From Catenuloplanes atrovinosus (GTDB lineage Bacteria > Actinomycetota > Actinomycetes > Mycobacteriales > Micromonosporaceae), in contig NZ_JAVDYB010000001.1 of NCBI RefSeq assembly GCF_031458235.1, positions 6,948,501 through 7,012,500 on the forward strand: 64,000 bases of DNA, in the 5' to 3' direction. Shown in pieces: positions 34,720 to 44,827 of the stretch. A program made the translations under genes and the position numbers. The notes beneath the pieces were generated by a model. That model was given only the letters and a program-made list of their open reading frames with translations, was not told the DNA's origin and made no database searches. Position 1 is the stretch's first letter; each line of letters begins with the position of its first letter.

Positions 34720-35565
34720 TCAGCTGGCCGGGGCGGGCTGACGGGAGGTGACCAGGTCGCCGAGACGTTCGCGACCGCCGTCGAAGGCGGTCAGCACCCA
34801 GATGCCGTCCTCCAGCAGCGCCATCGAGTGCTCGACGTGCGCGGCCACCGACCGGTCCTTGGTGATCACCGTCCAGCCGTCGGACAGCTCCACCGACTTC
34901 GGCGAGCCGAGCGTGATCATCGGCTCGATCGCCAGGCACAGCCCGTTCGTCAGCGAGATGCCGCGGCCCGGCCGGCCATAGTTGAGCACGTGCGGGTCCT
35001 GGTGCATCTCCGTGCCGATGCCGTGCCCGCCGTACCCCTCGACGATGCCGTAACGGCCGCCGGCGCGCACCGCGCGCTCCACCGCGTAGGAGATGTCAGA
35101 CAGCTTGCCCCGCCCGGAGGCCGCGCCGCGCGCCGCCGCGGCCAGACCGGCCCACATCGCGTCCTCCGCGACCGCGGCCATCTTCGCCAGTTCCGGCCGC
35201 ACCTCGCCGACCGCGACCGTGATGGCCGAGTCGCCGTGCCAGCCGTCCAGTACCGCGCCGCAGTCGATCGAGATCAGGTCGCCCTCCTGGAGCACCTGCT
35301 TCTCCGAGGGGATCGCGTGCACGATCTGCTCGTTGACGGAGGAGCAGATCGTCGCCGGGTAGCCGTGGTATCCCTTGAAGGACGGCACGGCCCCGGCGTC
35401 CCGGATGACCGATTCGGCGATCGCGTCGAGGTCCGCGGTGGAGACGCCGGGCGCGACCGCCTGTCGCATCCGCTCCAGGGCCTCCGCCACGACGAGCCCG
35501 GCGGCCCGCATCTTGACTATCTGTTCCGTGGTCTTCAGCTGAATCTTCAGCTGCTGGCGGCGCAT
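34720..35565 (-). CDS. map: Type I methionine aminopeptidase
   Basis: A 281-residue enzyme that removes the initiator Met from nascent proteins. All five metal ligands are present: Asp101 (SIDCG), Asp112 (HGDSA), His181 (GHGIG), Glu214 (AIEPM) and Glu245 (HVEHS). There is no N-terminal zinc-finger extension. ATG 35565 with AGAGGG upstream. It follows adk by 54 bp in the secY-adk-map unit. Confidence 0.98.
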   Translation of the reverse strand: MRRQQLKIQLKTTEQIVKMRAAGLVVAEALERMRQAVAPGVSTADLDAIAESVIRDAGAVPSFKGYHGYPATICSSVNEQIVHAIPSEKQVLQEGDLISIDCGAVLDGWHGDSAITVAVGEVRPELAKMAAVAEDAMWAGLAAAARGAASGRGKLSDISYAVERAVRAGGRYGIVEGYGGHGIGTEMHQDPHVLNYGRPGRGISLTNGLCLAIEPMITLGSPKSVELSDGWTVITKDRSVAAHVEHSMALLEDGIWVLTAFDGGRERLGDLVTSRQPAPAS

Positions 35566-35619
35566 GTGCGTACCCTCTGACTCTCGTGCACGTGTCGGCG
35601 GCGCCCTGGGCGAGCCGGG

Positions 35620-36273
35620 TCAGCCGCCGTAGGACCGCAGCGCGTCGATCGCGCGGACCGTGACGTCCTCGACCGGCCCGGTGGCGTCGATCCCGACCAG
35701 CTTGCCCTGGGCACCGTAGTAGTCGACCAGCGGAGCGGTGTCCCGGGCGTAGACCCGCAGCCTCTCCGCGATCGTCTCGGCCTTGTCGTCGTCGCGCTGG
35801 AACAGCTCGCCGCCGCACCGGTCGCAGATGTCCTCCCCCGACGGCGGGTCGAACTCCACGTGCCAGATCTTGCCGCAGCCGCGACAGGTGCGCCGGCCGG
35901 AGAGCCGCCGGATCACCTCGTCGTCGTCGACGACCAGCTCCAGCACGATGTCCAGCGCGGTGCCCAGGTCGGCGAGCAGCTTGTCCAGCGCGTTCGCCTG
36001 GGGCGTGGTACGCGGGAACCCGTCCAGCAGGAAGCCGTCCGTCGAGTCCGGCTCGGCCAGCCGCTCCCGGACCATGTTGATCGTGACCTCGTCGGGAACC
36101 AGCTGGCCGGCGTCCATGTAGCGCTTCGCCTCGACGCCGAGCGGCGTGCCCTGAGCCACGTTCGCCCGGAAGATGTCACCGGTCGAGATCTTCGGCACGG
36201 CCAGGTGGGCGGCGATGAACTCGGCCTGGGTCCCTTTACCCGCCCCCGGGGGACCAACCAGTACGAGTCTCAC
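35620..36273 (-). CDS. adk: Adenylate kinase (zinc-lid form)
   Basis: A 217-residue kinase interconverting ATP, AMP and ADP. The P-loop is GPPGAGKGT (7-15) and the NMP-binding segment is [19 protein letters not shown]. The long LID domain carries a four-Cys zinc site (Cys130, Cys133, Cys150, Cys153). 37 bp after secY, standard order. Confidence 0.99.
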   Translation of the reverse strand: MRLVLVGPPGAGKGTQAEFIAAHLAVPKISTGDIFRANVAQGTPLGVEAKRYMDAGQLVPDEVTINMVRERLAEPDSTDGFLLDGFPRTTPQANALDKLLADLGTALDIVLELVVDDDEVIRRLSGRRTCRGCGKIWHVEFDPPSGEDICDRCGGELFQRDDDKAETIAERLRVYARDTAPLVDYYGAQGKLVGIDATGPVEDVTVRAIDALRSYGG

Positions 36274-36310
36274 CTATGCGCCCCCCTGGCTCGCTCGCTC
36301 CGCCCGCCCA

Positions 36311-37642
36311 CTAGCGCAGGAACCCTTCGTAGTTCCGCTGCATGAGCTGGCTCTCGATCTGCTTCACCGTCTCCAAGCCCACACCAACCATGATGAGCAC
36401 CGCGGTGCCACCGAACGGGAAGTTCTGGAACTGGTTGTTGTCGAGCCAGATGAAGAAGAAGTTGGGCAGGATGGAGATCACACCAAGGTACAGCGAACCG
36501 GGCAGCGTGATGCGACTAAGGATGAAGTCAAGATAGTCCGCCGTCGGCTTCCCCGGGCGGATACCCGGGACGAACCCACCGTACTTCTTCATGTTCTCCG
36601 CGACCTCGGTCGGGTTGAACGTGATGGAGACGTAGAAGTAGGTGAAGAAGATGATCAGCAGGAAGTAGATGACGATGTGCATCCACGCCGCGGGGTCCAC
36701 GATGTTGTTCTGCACCCAGGTCTGCACCGGGCCCGGGTCGTTCTGATCGAAGAACTGCAGGATCAGCTGGGGCAGGTACAGCAGGGAGGACGCGAAGATC
36801 ACCGGGATGACACCGGCCTGGTTGACCTTCAGCGGGATGTAGGTGGAGGTGCCGCCGTACATCTTCCGGCCGATCATGCGCTTCGCGTACTGCACCGGGA
36901 TGCGGCGCTGCGCCTGCTCGATGAAGACGACCAGCGTGATGACCAGCAGGACCATCACCAGGACCGCGATGAACCAGCCCCAGCCGCGGGACTCCTTGAT
37001 CGCCCAGCCCTCGCTGGGGAGGCGCGCCGCGATCGAGGTGAAGATCAGAACGGACATGCCGTTGCCGACGCCGCGGTCGGTGATCAGCTCGCCCAGCCAC
37101 ATCACCACGCCGGTGCCGGCGGTCATCGTGATGACCAGCGCCACCAGGGTGATCCACATGGGCATCCCGGTGTTCTCCGGGACGATCGGGAACTGGTCGC
37201 ACTGGTTGCTGAACAGCTGGCCGGACCGCGCCAGGGCCACGAAGGCCGAGGACTGCAGGACCGCGAGGCCGAGCGTCAGGTAGCGCGTGTACTGCGTGAT
37301 CTTCGCCTGGCCGGACTGGCCCTCCTTGCGGAGCTGCTCCAGGCGCGGGATCACCACCGTGAGGAGCTGAAGGATGATCGACGCGGTGATGTAGGGCATG
37401 ATGCCCAGCGCGAAGACCGAGAGCGACAACAGCGCGCCGCCGGAGAAGAGGTTCAGCAGCGAGAAGACCCCGCTGGTGGCCCCGGACTCCATGACGTCGA
37501 TGCACTTCTGCACGTTGCTGAACGAGACGCCAGGGCTGGGCAGTGTCGCTCCGAGCCGGTAGACCGCGATGATGGCGACTGTAAACAGCAGCTTTTTGCG
37601 CAGGTCAGGCGTGCGGAACGCACTGAGAAAGGCGGAGAGCAA
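36311..37642 (-). CDS. secY: Protein translocase subunit SecY
   Basis: A 443-residue, ten-helix channel subunit of the Sec translocon. Conserved segments: FRTPDLRKKLLFTVAIIAVYRLGATLPSPGV near the N-terminus, GIMPYITASIILQLL, and FNPTEVAENMKKYGGFVPGIRPGKPT in a cytoplasmic loop that contacts SecA and ribosomes. The TTG at 37642 is chosen because AGGAGG (37654-37649) is six bases upstream and the family N-terminus begins there; the longer frame is not needed. It has its own upstream promoters and is followed by adk and map. Confidence 0.98.
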   Translation of the reverse strand: MLSAFLSAFRTPDLRKKLLFTVAIIAVYRLGATLPSPGVSFSNVQKCIDVMESGATSGVFSLLNLFSGGALLSLSVFALGIMPYITASIILQLLTVVIPRLEQLRKEGQSGQAKITQYTRYLTLGLAVLQSSAFVALARSGQLFSNQCDQFPIVPENTGMPMWITLVALVITMTAGTGVVMWLGELITDRGVGNGMSVLIFTSIAARLPSEGWAIKESRGWGWFIAVLVMVLLVITLVVFIEQAQRRIPVQYAKRMIGRKMYGGTSTYIPLKVNQAGVIPVIFASSLLYLPQLILQFFDQNDPGPVQTWVQNNIVDPAAWMHIVIYFLLIIFFTYFYVSITFNPTEVAENMKKYGGFVPGIRPGKPTADYLDFILSRITLPGSLYLGVISILPNFFFIWLDNNQFQNFPFGGTAVLIMVGVGLETVKQIESQLMQRNYEGFLR

Positions 37643-37730
37643 CTTCTTCCTCCTGCGCGAGGTAGCCGCCACGATGGCGGTCGGAGCGGGTCCCGGTTGC
37701 GACACCCGCGTATCCATGGGCTGGAAACGG

Positions 37731-37760
37731 ACTCTAACAGTCGGCGACGTGTCCGGTCAG
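37731..37760 (-). promoter_or_regulatory. secY promoter candidate P2 (proximal)
   Basis: On the minus strand CTGACC (37760-37755) and TAGAGT (37736-37731) are 18 bp apart. The predicted start near 37724 gives a leader of ~80 nt before the secY TTG. Confidence 0.5.
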
Positions 37761-37787
37761 CGTGGCCGGGCACATACACCGGCCCCG

Positions 37788-37816
37788 ATATTAACGGCAC
37801 GGCGTAGTCGGTTCGA
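37788..37816 (-). promoter_or_regulatory. secY promoter candidate P1 (distal)
   Basis: On the minus strand TCGAAC (37816-37811) and TAATAT (37793-37788) are 17 bp apart. The -10 is close to consensus and stands out in this GC-rich sequence. Confidence 0.5.
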
Positions 37817-37865
37817 CACCGCGCCTCCCCTTTTTAACGGTGCGATGCCTCACCAGACACTACGA

Positions 37866-37913
37866 CGAGGGTGCTGATCCGCCCACCAACGGCAGGCGAA
37901 TTCAGCACCCTCG
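37866..37913 (-). terminator. Terminator-like hairpin after rplO
   Basis: A 12-bp perfect stem (CGAGGGTGCTGA at 37866-37877 with TCAGCACCCTCG at 37902-37913) with an inner GCC/GGC pairing in its loop, starting 16 bases past the rplO stop. Together with two secY promoters downstream it separates the spc cluster from secY-adk-map. Confidence 0.75.
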
Positions 37914-37928
37914 TACGCATGTGCGTGC

Positions 37929-38372
37929 TTACAGCTCGGTCGCCGAGCCGCCGGCCGCCGCGATCTTCTCCTTGGCCGACGCGCTGAACGCGTCCGCCTT
38001 GATCTGGATCGCGATGCCGTTCAGGTCGCCGGTGCCGAGCACCTTGACCGGGTGGTTGCGGCGCACCGCACCCGCCGCGGCCAGTTCCTCCGGGCCGACC
38101 TCGCCGCCGTTCGGGAACAGCTCGGCGAGCCGGTCCAGGTTCACGACCTGGAAGACGACCTTGTTCTTGTTCTTGAAGCCCTTCAGCTTCGGCAGGCGCA
38201 TGTGGAGGGGCATCTGCCCACCCTCGAACGCCGCCGAGATGTTCTTCCGGGCCTTGGAACCCTTGGTACCGCGACCGGCGGTCTTGCCCTTCGAGCCCTC
38301 ACCGCGACCCACACGGGTCTTGGCCTTCTTGGCTCCCGGCGCCGGCCGGAGGTCATGGATCCGGATGGGCAT
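37929..38372 (-). CDS. rplO: 50S ribosomal protein L15
   Basis: A 147-residue L15. The basic Gly-rich N-terminus ([24 protein letters not shown]) and [20 protein letters not shown] are typical. Its ATG overlaps the rpmD stop (TAATG). Last gene of the spc cluster before a hairpin. Confidence 0.99.
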   Translation of the reverse strand: MPIRIHDLRPAPGAKKAKTRVGRGEGSKGKTAGRGTKGSKARKNISAAFEGGQMPLHMRLPKLKGFKNKNKVVFQVVNLDRLAELFPNGGEVGPEELAAAGAVRRNHPVKVLGTGDLNGIAIQIKADAFSASAKEKIAAAGGSATEL

Positions 38373-38554
38373 TAGTCGACCTCCTCGACCTTCACGAGGT
38401 GGTTCACCGCGAAGATCATGCCGCGAATCTCCGGCCGATCCTCCTTGACCACCACGTCGTTGATCCGCTTCAGGCCCAGCGAACGCAGCGATTCACGCTG
38501 GTTGTGCTTGGTGCCGATGGTGGACCGCAGCTGCGTCACCTTCAGGCGTGCCAT
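38372..38554 (-). CDS. rpmD: 50S ribosomal protein L30
   Basis: A 60-residue L30: [25 protein letters not shown] and [25 protein letters not shown]. Begins directly after rpsE and overlaps rplO at TAATG. Complete. Confidence 0.98.
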   Translation of the reverse strand: MARLKVTQLRSTIGTKHNQRESLRSLGLKRINDVVVKEDRPEIRGMIFAVNHLVKVEEVD

Positions 38555-38555
38555 C

Positions 38556-39179
38556 TCAGACCCCCACCCCTGCGCGCACCGCGAGCATGGCGGCCGGGGC
38601 GACGTCCTCGACCGGCAGGCCGCGACGGGCCGCGACAGCCTCGGGCGACTCCAGCATCTTCAGAGCCGCGACGGTGGCGTGCACGATGTTGATCGGGTTC
38701 GACGAGCCCAGCGACTTCGACAGGACGTCGTGGATGCCCGCGCACTCCAGCACGGCGCGCACCGGGCCACCGGCGATGACGCCGGTACCGGCGGAGGCCG
38801 GCTTCAGGAGCACGACACCGGCGGCGTCCTCACCCTGCACCGGGTGCGGGATGGACGCGGCGATGCGCGGCACCTTGAAGAAGTGCTTCTTGGCCTCCTC
38901 GACACCCTTGGCGATCGCCGCGGGCACCTCCTTGGCCTTGCCGTAGCCGACGCCGACGGTTCCGTCGCCGTCACCCACGATCACGAGGGCGGTGAAGCTG
39001 AAGCGACGACCGCCCTTGACGACCTTCGCGACACGGTTGATCGCGACGACCCGCTCGAGGTGCGGGGTCTTCTCGGCCGGAGCGTTGCCCCGGCCGCCGT
39101 CGCGGCCGCGGCCCTCGCGACGGCCGCCGCCACCTTCAGAACCGCCGGACCCGCCGCCTCGGCGCTGTTGACCTGGCAT
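38556..39179 (-). CDS. rpsE: 30S ribosomal protein S5
   Basis: A 207-residue S5 with a Gly/Arg-rich N-terminal extension (~30 residues) before the core [45 protein letters not shown] and [14 protein letters not shown] are conserved. It acts in decoding accuracy and mRNA unwinding. One base before rpmD. Confidence 0.99.
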   Translation of the reverse strand: MPGQQRRGGGSGGSEGGGGRREGRGRDGGRGNAPAEKTPHLERVVAINRVAKVVKGGRRFSFTALVIVGDGDGTVGVGYGKAKEVPAAIAKGVEEAKKHFFKVPRIAASIPHPVQGEDAAGVVLLKPASAGTGVIAGGPVRAVLECAGIHDVLSKSLGSSNPINIVHATVAALKMLESPEAVAARRGLPVEDVAPAAMLAVRAGVGV

Positions 39180-39191
39180 TGGTCTTCCTTC

Positions 39192-39587
39192 CTAGAACTC
39201 GAGTCCGGCTTCGCGGGCGGCCGTCGCCAGGGCGGCGATGCGCCCCGCGTACCGGTTGCCGCCGCGGTCGAAGACGACCTTGCTGACGCCCGCGGCCTTG
39301 GCCCGCTCGGCGAGGAGCGCGCCGACCTTGCCGGCCAGGGCGCTCTTGTCGCCCTCGCCGCCACGGATGGTGGCGTCCAGCGTCGAGGCCGACGCGAGGG
39401 TGTGTCCCTTGGTGTCGTCCACGACCTGGGCCGTGATGTGCCGCAGCGACCGGGTGACGACCAGGCGAGGACGCTCCTCCGTGCCGCGCACGACGGTGCG
39501 CAGCCGGAAGTGACGACGCGCGCGGCCAACGGCCCGCTTCGCGGCGATACCGCCGCCGTTGCGGCGCTTGAGCAGCGTGGCGCTCAC
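39192..39587 (-). CDS. rplR: 50S ribosomal protein L18
   Basis: A 131-residue L18 binding 5S r[40 protein letters not shown] and [26 protein letters not shown] are diagnostic. The GTG start overlaps the rplF stop (GTGA). Confidence 0.98.
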   Translation of the reverse strand: MSATLLKRRNGGGIAAKRAVGRARRHFRLRTVVRGTEERPRLVVTRSLRHITAQVVDDTKGHTLASASTLDATIRGGEGDKSALAGKVGALLAERAKAAGVSKVVFDRGGNRYAGRIAALATAAREAGLEF

Positions 39588-40126
39588 TTCTTGCCTGCCT
39601 TTCCAGCCTTACGGCGGATGACCTCGCCCTGGTACTTCACGCCCTTGCCCTTGTAGGGCTCCGGCGGGCGGATCTTGCGAATGTTCGCGGAGACCTCGCC
39701 CACCAGCTGCTTGTCGATGCCGGCCACGTGGAACAGGGTCGGGCGCTCGACGGTGAACGTGATGCCGGCCGGAGGCTGGACCACGACGGGGTGCGAGAAG
39801 CCGAGGGCGAACTCGAGGTCGCTGCCCTTGGCGGTGACCCGGTAACCGGTGCCGTTGATCTCCAGCGACTTCCGGTAACCCTCGGTCACGCCGACGATCA
39901 TGTTGGCGACGAGCGTCCGGCTGAGACCGTGCAGCTCCTTCGCCTTGCGCTCGTCGTTGGGGCGGCTGACCTGGATGGTGCCGTCCTCAGCGCGCTCAGC
40001 GGTAATCGGCTCCGCCAGGGTGTGCGACAGCTCGCCCTTGGGGCCCTTCACCGTGACAACGGCGCCGTCGATCTTGACATCGACGTTGGCCGGCACGGTA
40101 ATCGACTTACGTCCGATTCGCGACAT
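39584..40126 (-). CDS. rplF: 50S ribosomal protein L6
   Basis: A 180-residue L6 with two related domains; [34 protein letters not shown] at the start and [29 protein letters not shown] at the end are diagnostic. 12 bp after rpsH, overlapping rplR by four bases. Confidence 0.99.
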   Translation of the reverse strand: MSRIGRKSITVPANVDVKIDGAVVTVKGPKGELSHTLAEPITAERAEDGTIQVSRPNDERKAKELHGLSRTLVANMIVGVTEGYRKSLEINGTGYRVTAKGSDLEFALGFSHPVVVQPPAGITFTVERPTLFHVAGIDKQLVGEVSANIRKIRPPEPYKGKGVKYQGEVIRRKAGKAGKK

Positions 40127-40138
40127 TAGAGCTCTTCC

Positions 40139-40546
40139 TCACCAGACGTAGGCGAGGACTTCCCCGCCCACCCCTCGCTTGCGGGCCTGCCGGTCGGTGA
40201 GCAGCCCCTGGGACGTCGAGATGATCGCCACGCCGAGACCGCCGAGCACGCGCGGCAGCTCCGGGGACTTGGCGTACACCCGCAGACCGGGCTTGGACAC
40301 CCGGCGGATGCCGGCGAGGCTGCGCTCGCGGCTCGAGCCGTACTTCAGCTCGACCACCAGCTTCTTGCCGACGACGTCCTCTTCCGGGTCCTCGACCGAC
40401 CAGCTGGCGATGTAACCCTCGGCCTTGAGGACCTCGGCGATGTTCGCCTTGATCTTCGAGTAGGGCATCGCCACCCGGTCGTGATACGCCTGGTTGGCGT
40501 TACGCAGACGCGTGAGCATGTCTGCGATCGGGTCAGTCATGGTCAT
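40139..40546 (-). CDS. rpsH: 30S ribosomal protein S8
   Basis: A 135-residue S8: [31 protein letters not shown], and C-terminal [31 protein letters not shown]. The start could be the first or second Met (three codons apart). A 103-bp gap separates it from rpsN. Confidence 0.99.
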   Translation of the reverse strand: MTMTDPIADMLTRLRNANQAYHDRVAMPYSKIKANIAEVLKAEGYIASWSVEDPEEDVVGKKLVVELKYGSSRERSLAGIRRVSKPGLRVYAKSPELPRVLGGLGVAIISTSQGLLTDRQARKRGVGGEVLAYVW

Positions 40547-40649
40547 TGGTTTGTCAGCCTTTCTCGCCGGGGTTCCCAGGCGGTGTGCCGGGGCCTACGG
40601 CGAAGAGGTGCCACTGTCTTCTCTGTGAAAAGCGCAGCGTGGCGGATGG

Positions 40650-40835
40650 TTACCAGGAAGCCTTCGACACACCGGGCAGCTCGCCACGGTGGGCCATCTC
40701 CCGGATGCAGACGCGGCACAGACCGAACTTGCGGTAGACGGCCTTGGGCCGACCGCACCGCTGGCAACGGGTGTACGCGCGCACCGCGAACTTCGGCTTC
40801 GCGGCCGCCTTCAGGATCAGCGCCTTCTTGGCCAT
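40650..40835 (-). CDS. rpsN: 30S ribosomal protein S14, type Z (zinc-binding)
   Basis: A 61-residue short S14. The zinc knuckle has Cys24, Cys27, Cys40 and Cys43 (CQRC, CRVC). ATG 40835 gives [24 protein letters not shown], the actinobacterial N-terminus; the longer frame upstream overlaps the rplE end and is not needed. Confidence 0.98.
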   Translation of the reverse strand: MAKKALILKAAAKPKFAVRAYTRCQRCGRPKAVYRKFGLCRVCIREMAHRGELPGVSKASW

Positions 40836-40842
40836 GTCTCGC

Positions 40843-41412
40843 TCACTGCTCCTTGAACGGGAAGCCAAGGAGCTTCAGCAGCGCCCGGCCCTCATCGTCG
40901 GTCTTCGCCGAGGTCACCACGGTGATGTCCATGCCCCGGGTACGGTCGATCCGGTCCTGGTCGATCTCGTGGAAAACCGACTGCTCGGTCAGGCCGAACG
41001 TGTAGTTGCCGTTGCCGTCGAGCTTGCGCCCGTCGAGGCCGCGGAAGTCGCGGATTCGCGGAAGCGCGATCGACAGCAGCCGGTCCAGGAACTCCCACAT
41101 CCGGTCGCCGCGGAGGGTGACCTTCGCGCCGATCGGCATGCCCTCGCGCAGCTTGAACTGCGCGATGGACTTGCGGGCCCGGCGAACCAGCGGCTTCTGC
41201 CCGGTGATGGTGGCCAGATCGCGCACAGCGCCGTCGATGAGCTTCGCGTCCCGCGCGGCCTCACCGACACCCATGTTGACCACGATCTTCACCAGACCGG
41301 GGACCTGCATGGCGTTCGCGTACTCGTACTGCTCACGCAGCTGCGCGATGATCTCGTTGCGGTACCGCGCCTTGAGGCGCGGCAACGTCTTGGTTTCGGT
41401 AGCTGCCGTCAT
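40843..41412 (-). CDS. rplE: 50S ribosomal protein L5
   Basis: A 189-residue L5 that binds 5S rRNA and contacts t[42 protein letters not shown] and [25 protein letters not shown] are diagnostic. ATG 41412 is preferred over the GTG one codon before because AAGGA is then six bases away. The ATG shares one base with the rplX stop. Confidence 0.99.
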   Translation of the reverse strand: MTAATETKTLPRLKARYRNEIIAQLREQYEYANAMQVPGLVKIVVNMGVGEAARDAKLIDGAVRDLATITGQKPLVRRARKSIAQFKLREGMPIGAKVTLRGDRMWEFLDRLLSIALPRIRDFRGLDGRKLDGNGNYTFGLTEQSVFHEIDQDRIDRTRGMDITVVTSAKTDDEGRALLKLLGFPFKEQ

Positions 41413-41732
41413 CACAGTTCCTTACCGCTGCGGCGCGAGATACGGACCTTGGTGCCGTTCTCGTCGATCCGGTAGCCCACCCGGGTCCGGTTGCCGTCGG
41501 AGTCGACCACCATCACGTTCGAGACGTGAATGGGGGCCTCCTGCGTCACGATGCCACCGGTCTTGGCGCCACGCTGGGTGGTCTGGATGCGCTGGTGCTT
41601 CTTGACTCGGTTCACGCCCTCGACCAGGACCTTGTCCAGGCGGGGGTAGGCCGCGATGACCTTACCCCGAACGCCCTTGTCCTTCCCGGCGATGACCTCG
41701 ACCGTGTCGCCCTTCTTGACCTTCACGGTCAC
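41412..41732 (-). CDS. rplX: 50S ribosomal protein L24
   Basis: A 106-residue L24, an assembly initiator. [38 protein letters not shown] is the KOW-containing core. GTG 41732 overlaps the rplN stop (GTGA); GTG 41726 two codons later is a credible alternative, with GGAGG 10 rather than 4 bases away. Confidence 0.98.
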   Translation of the reverse strand: MTVKVKKGDTVEVIAGKDKGVRGKVIAAYPRLDKVLVEGVNRVKKHQRIQTTQRGAKTGGIVTQEAPIHVSNVMVVDSDGNRTRVGYRIDENGTKVRISRRSGKEL

Positions 41733-42097
41733 AACACCTCCGGGGCGAGCGAAATGATCTTCATGAACCGCTTGTCCCGCAGCTCGCGGCCCACCGGGCC
41801 GAAGATACGGGTGCCACGGGGGTCACCGCCGTCCTTGATGATCACGGCGGCGTTCTCGTCGAAGCGGATGTACGACCCGTCGGGCCGGCGCCGCTCCTTC
41901 GCGGTACGGACGACGACCGCCTTGACGACGTCGCCCTTCTTGACACCGGCGCCCGGGATCGCGTCCTTGACGGTGGCCACGATGACGTCGCCGATGCTCG
42001 CGTAGCGCCGACCCGAGCCGCCGAGCACCCGGATGCACAGGATCTCCCTGGCACCCGTGTTGTCGGCGACACGCAGTCGCGACTCCTGCTGGATCAC
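41729..42097 (-). CDS. rplN: 50S ribosomal protein L14
   Basis: A 122-residue L14: [41 protein letters not shown] and [28 protein letters not shown]. First gene of the spc group proper; a 130-bp hairpin-rich gap precedes it. Confidence 0.99.
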   Translation of the reverse strand: MIQQESRLRVADNTGAREILCIRVLGGSGRRYASIGDVIVATVKDAIPGAGVKKGDVVKAVVVRTAKERRRPDGSYIRFDENAAVIIKDGGDPRGTRIFGPVGRELRDKRFMKIISLAPEVL

Positions 42098-42198
42098 GTC
42101 TATCTCCTATGTCTGCCAGTTCTCCGCCCGGAATGGGGCGGAGCTTGGCGGAACCTGGTCCGCGCTAGGCGCGGGCTGATTTCCCGCACCGACACGTG

Positions 42199-42216
42199 CC
42201 GGGGCCGAAGCCCCGG
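42199..42216 (-). other. UUCG-tetraloop hairpin between rpsQ and rplN
   Basis: The sense RNA reads CCGGGGC-UUCG-GCCCCGG, a perfect 7-bp stem capped by UUCG. It begins 11 bases after the rpsQ stop. A second hairpin (CTCCGCCC with GGGCGGAG) lies closer to rplN in the same gap. Without a T-run these look like processing or attenuation structures at the S10-spc junction. Confidence 0.6.
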
Positions 42217-42227
42217 AACCTGTCGGG

Positions 42228-42503
42228 CTACTTCGCCTTCTCGAGGATCTCGACGATCCGCCACCGCTTCGTGGCGGACAGCGGCCGGGTCTCCATCAGG
42301 GAGACGCGGTCGCCGACGCCGGCGGCGTTCTGCTCGTCGTGCACCTTCAGCTTGCGGGTACGGCGGATGACCTTGCCGTACAGCGCGTGCTTGACGCGGT
42401 CCTCGACCTCGACGACGACGGTCTTGTCCATCTTGTCGCTCACCACGAGGCCCTCACGGACCTTGCGCTGACGGCGGGCGGCCGTGGCGTTCTCTTCACT
42501 CAT
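42228..42503 (-). CDS. rpsQ: 30S ribosomal protein S17
   Basis: A 91-residue S17: [39 protein letters not shown] and [27 protein letters not shown] 42503 is preferred over GTG 42506, as GAGGTGA is then seven bases away. It overlaps the rpmC stop by one base. Confidence 0.98.
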   Translation of the reverse strand: MSEENATAARRQRKVREGLVVSDKMDKTVVVEVEDRVKHALYGKVIRRTRKLKVHDEQNAAGVGDRVSLMETRPLSATKRWRIVEILEKAK

Positions 42504-42736
42504 CACGCAGTCACCTCAGACGGCGCGGACGAGAGACCCAGCTCCCGCTCACGCAGAATCGTGTAGATCCGGGCAATCTCCCGGCGGACGACAGGCAGCC
42601 GCCGGTTGTTGTCCAGCTGCCCCGTGGCGCCCTGCACTCGGAGGTTGAACAGCTCCGCCTTGGCCTCCTTGAGCTTCGCGATCAGCTCCTCGTCGGAGAG
42701 CTCACGGAACTCGGTGGCCTTGGTACCGGCTGCCAT
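42503..42736 (-). CDS. rpmC: 50S ribosomal protein L29
   Basis: A 77-residue L29: [59 protein letters not shown] 42736 shares its first base with the rplP stop and is preferred over the overlapping GTG, which is too close to the GAGG site. Confidence 0.98.
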   Translation of the reverse strand: MAAGTKATEFRELSDEELIAKLKEAKAELFNLRVQGATGQLDNNRRLPVVRREIARIYTILRERELGLSSAPSEVTA

Positions 42737-43161
42737 CACGCCTCACCCACTTCGCGCTTCACGATGCGGCACTTCATCGGCAGCTTGTGGATCGCGCGGC
42801 GCATCGCCTCACGCGCGATCGCCTCGTTCGGGAAGGACATCTCGAACAGGACGCGGCCCGGCTTGATGTTCGCGACCCACCACTCGGGCGAGCCCTTACC
42901 GGAACCCATGCGGGTCTCAGCCGGCTTCTTGGTCAGCGCCTGGTCCGGGAAGATCGTGATCCAGACCTTGCCGCCACGCTTGATGTGACGGGTCATCGCG
43001 ATACGGGCCGACTCGATCTGCCGGTTGGTGACGTAGGCCGGCTCCAGCGCCTGGATGCCGAACTCGCCGAACACCACTCGGTTGCCGCCCTTGCTCTGAC
43101 CGTGACGGTCCGGGTGGTGCGGCTTGCGGAAGCCCTTCGGGGGCTTGCGCGGGATCAGCAT
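42736..43161 (-). CDS. rplP: 50S ribosomal protein L16
   Basis: A 141-residue L16 near the A site and peptidyl-transferase centre. [35 protein letters not shown] and [27 protein letters not shown] are diagnostic. Three bases after rpsC. Confidence 0.99.
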   Translation of the reverse strand: MLIPRKPPKGFRKPHHPDRHGQSKGGNRVVFGEFGIQALEPAYVTNRQIESARIAMTRHIKRGGKVWITIFPDQALTKKPAETRMGSGKGSPEWWVANIKPGRVLFEMSFPNEAIAREAMRRAIHKLPMKCRIVKREVGEA

Positions 43162-43164
43162 GTG

Positions 43165-44028
43165 TCAGCCCTCCTGCTGCGTTTCTGCGACAGCCGGCGC
43201 GGCCGCGACGGCCGCGTTGCTGACGGACTCGCCGGTCGGCGTGTCCGACTGCTGCTGCGCGGCAGCCGCCGCGCGCCCGGCCTCGGTGCCGCCCGCGGTG
43301 GTGCCGGACGAGCCGGACCGGCCACGACGCGGCCGCTCGGGCCGGTCGCCGCGCTCACGGCGCGGGCGGGACGGGGCCGTGTCCTGCGGAGCCTCGCGGC
43401 CCGGCACGGCGTCACCCTTGTAGATCCACACCTTCACGCCGATCCGGCCGAAGGTGGTACGGGCCTCGAAGAAGCCGTACTCGATGTTGGCCCGCAGCGT
43501 GTGCAGCGGGACGCGACCCTCACGGTAGAACTCCGTGCGGCTCATCTCCGCGCCACCGAGGCGGCCCGAGACCTGCACCCGGATGCCCTTGCAGACCGGG
43601 TTCTTCATCGCGGACTGCATCGCCTTGCGCATGGCCCGGCGGAAGCTGACCCGGCTGGAGAGCTGCTCGGCGACGCCCTGGGCGACCAGCTGCGCGTCCG
43701 ACTCGGGGTTCTTGACCTCGAGGATGTTCAGCTGCACCTGCTTGCCGGTGAGCTTCTCCAGCTCGCCGCGGATCCGGTCCGCCTCCGCGCCCTTACGGCC
43801 GATGACGATGCCCGGGCGGGCGGTGTGGATGTCGACGCGAACCCGGTCCCGGGTGCGCTCGATGTCCACCTTGGAGATGCCGGCGCGCTCCAGGCCCTTG
43901 GACATCATGCGGCGGATCTTGACATCCTCGCCGATGTAGTCCTTGTAGAGCTTGTCCGCGAACCAGCGGGACTTCCAGTCGGTCGAGATGCCGAGTCGGA
44001 ACCCGTGCGGGTGAACCTTCTGACCCAT
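43165..44028 (-). CDS. rpsC: 30S ribosomal protein S3
   Basis: A 287-residue S3. KH domain ([33 protein letters not shown]) and C-terminal domain ([41 protein letters not shown]) are intact. A ~75-residue extension follows, first Arg-rich ([17 protein letters not shown]) then Gln/Ala-rich, as in many actinomycetes. Its ATG overlaps the rplV stop (TAATG). Confidence 0.99.
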   Translation of the reverse strand: MGQKVHPHGFRLGISTDWKSRWFADKLYKDYIGEDVKIRRMMSKGLERAGISKVDIERTRDRVRVDIHTARPGIVIGRKGAEADRIRGELEKLTGKQVQLNILEVKNPESDAQLVAQGVAEQLSSRVSFRRAMRKAMQSAMKNPVCKGIRVQVSGRLGGAEMSRTEFYREGRVPLHTLRANIEYGFFEARTTFGRIGVKVWIYKGDAVPGREAPQDTAPSRPRRERGDRPERPRRGRSGSSGTTAGGTEAGRAAAAAQQQSDTPTGESVSNAAVAAAPAVAETQQEG

Positions 44029-44480
44029 TACTCGGCGCCCTCCGTCTCGTTCTTGGGCTGCTCGGCCGCGGGAGCGGCCTTCTTGGCAGCGGCCTTCTTG
44101 GCGGGCCGCGCCTTCGGCGCCACAGCCTCGACGGCGATCGTGATGTGGCAGGTGCGCTTGCGGATGCGGTACGCCCGACCCTGAGCGCGCGGCCGGAACC
44201 GCTTGAGCGTCGGGCCCTCGTCCACAAACGCCTCGCTGACCAGCAGCGCGTCAGGATCCAGCCGCTCGTTGTTCTCAGCGTTGGCAATCGCGCTGGCCAG
44301 CACCTTGTAGACCGGCTCGCTCGCCGACTGCGGTGCGAACTGCAGCACGGTGAGCGCCTCCTTCGCGGGCAGACCACGAACGAGGTCGACCACCCGACGC
44401 GCCTTCATCGGCGAGACGCGCACGTGCCGCGCCACCGCCCGCGCGCCCGGCAGCACCGGAGCGTCGCCTTTTCCTGGCAT
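44028..44480 (-). CDS. rplV: 50S ribosomal protein L22
   Basis: A 150-residue L22 lining the exit tunnel. [24 protein letters not shown] and [23 protein letters not shown] (the tunnel loop) are conserved. An Ala/Lys-rich tail (~25 residues) extends it. 38 bp after rpsS. Confidence 0.99.
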   Translation of the reverse strand: MPGKGDAPVLPGARAVARHVRVSPMKARRVVDLVRGLPAKEALTVLQFAPQSASEPVYKVLASAIANAENNERLDPDALLVSEAFVDEGPTLKRFRPRAQGRAYRIRKRTCHITIAVEAVAPKARPAKKAAAKKAAPAAEQPKNETEGAE

Positions 44481-44518
44481 CGCTGTAACCCCTTGATCCT
44501 CTAATCCGTGACTTCTGC

Positions 44519-44800
<282 letters not shown>

Positions 44801-44827
44801 GTCAGTTCTCCAGTCCAGCTGTCTCTA

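Noticed and set aside
34342-35580. Plus-strand reading frame of 412 residues across the repeat and map
   Set aside because: Its second half is antisense to map, and its first half is open only because the repeat happens to lack stops on that strand. No start signals or family features.
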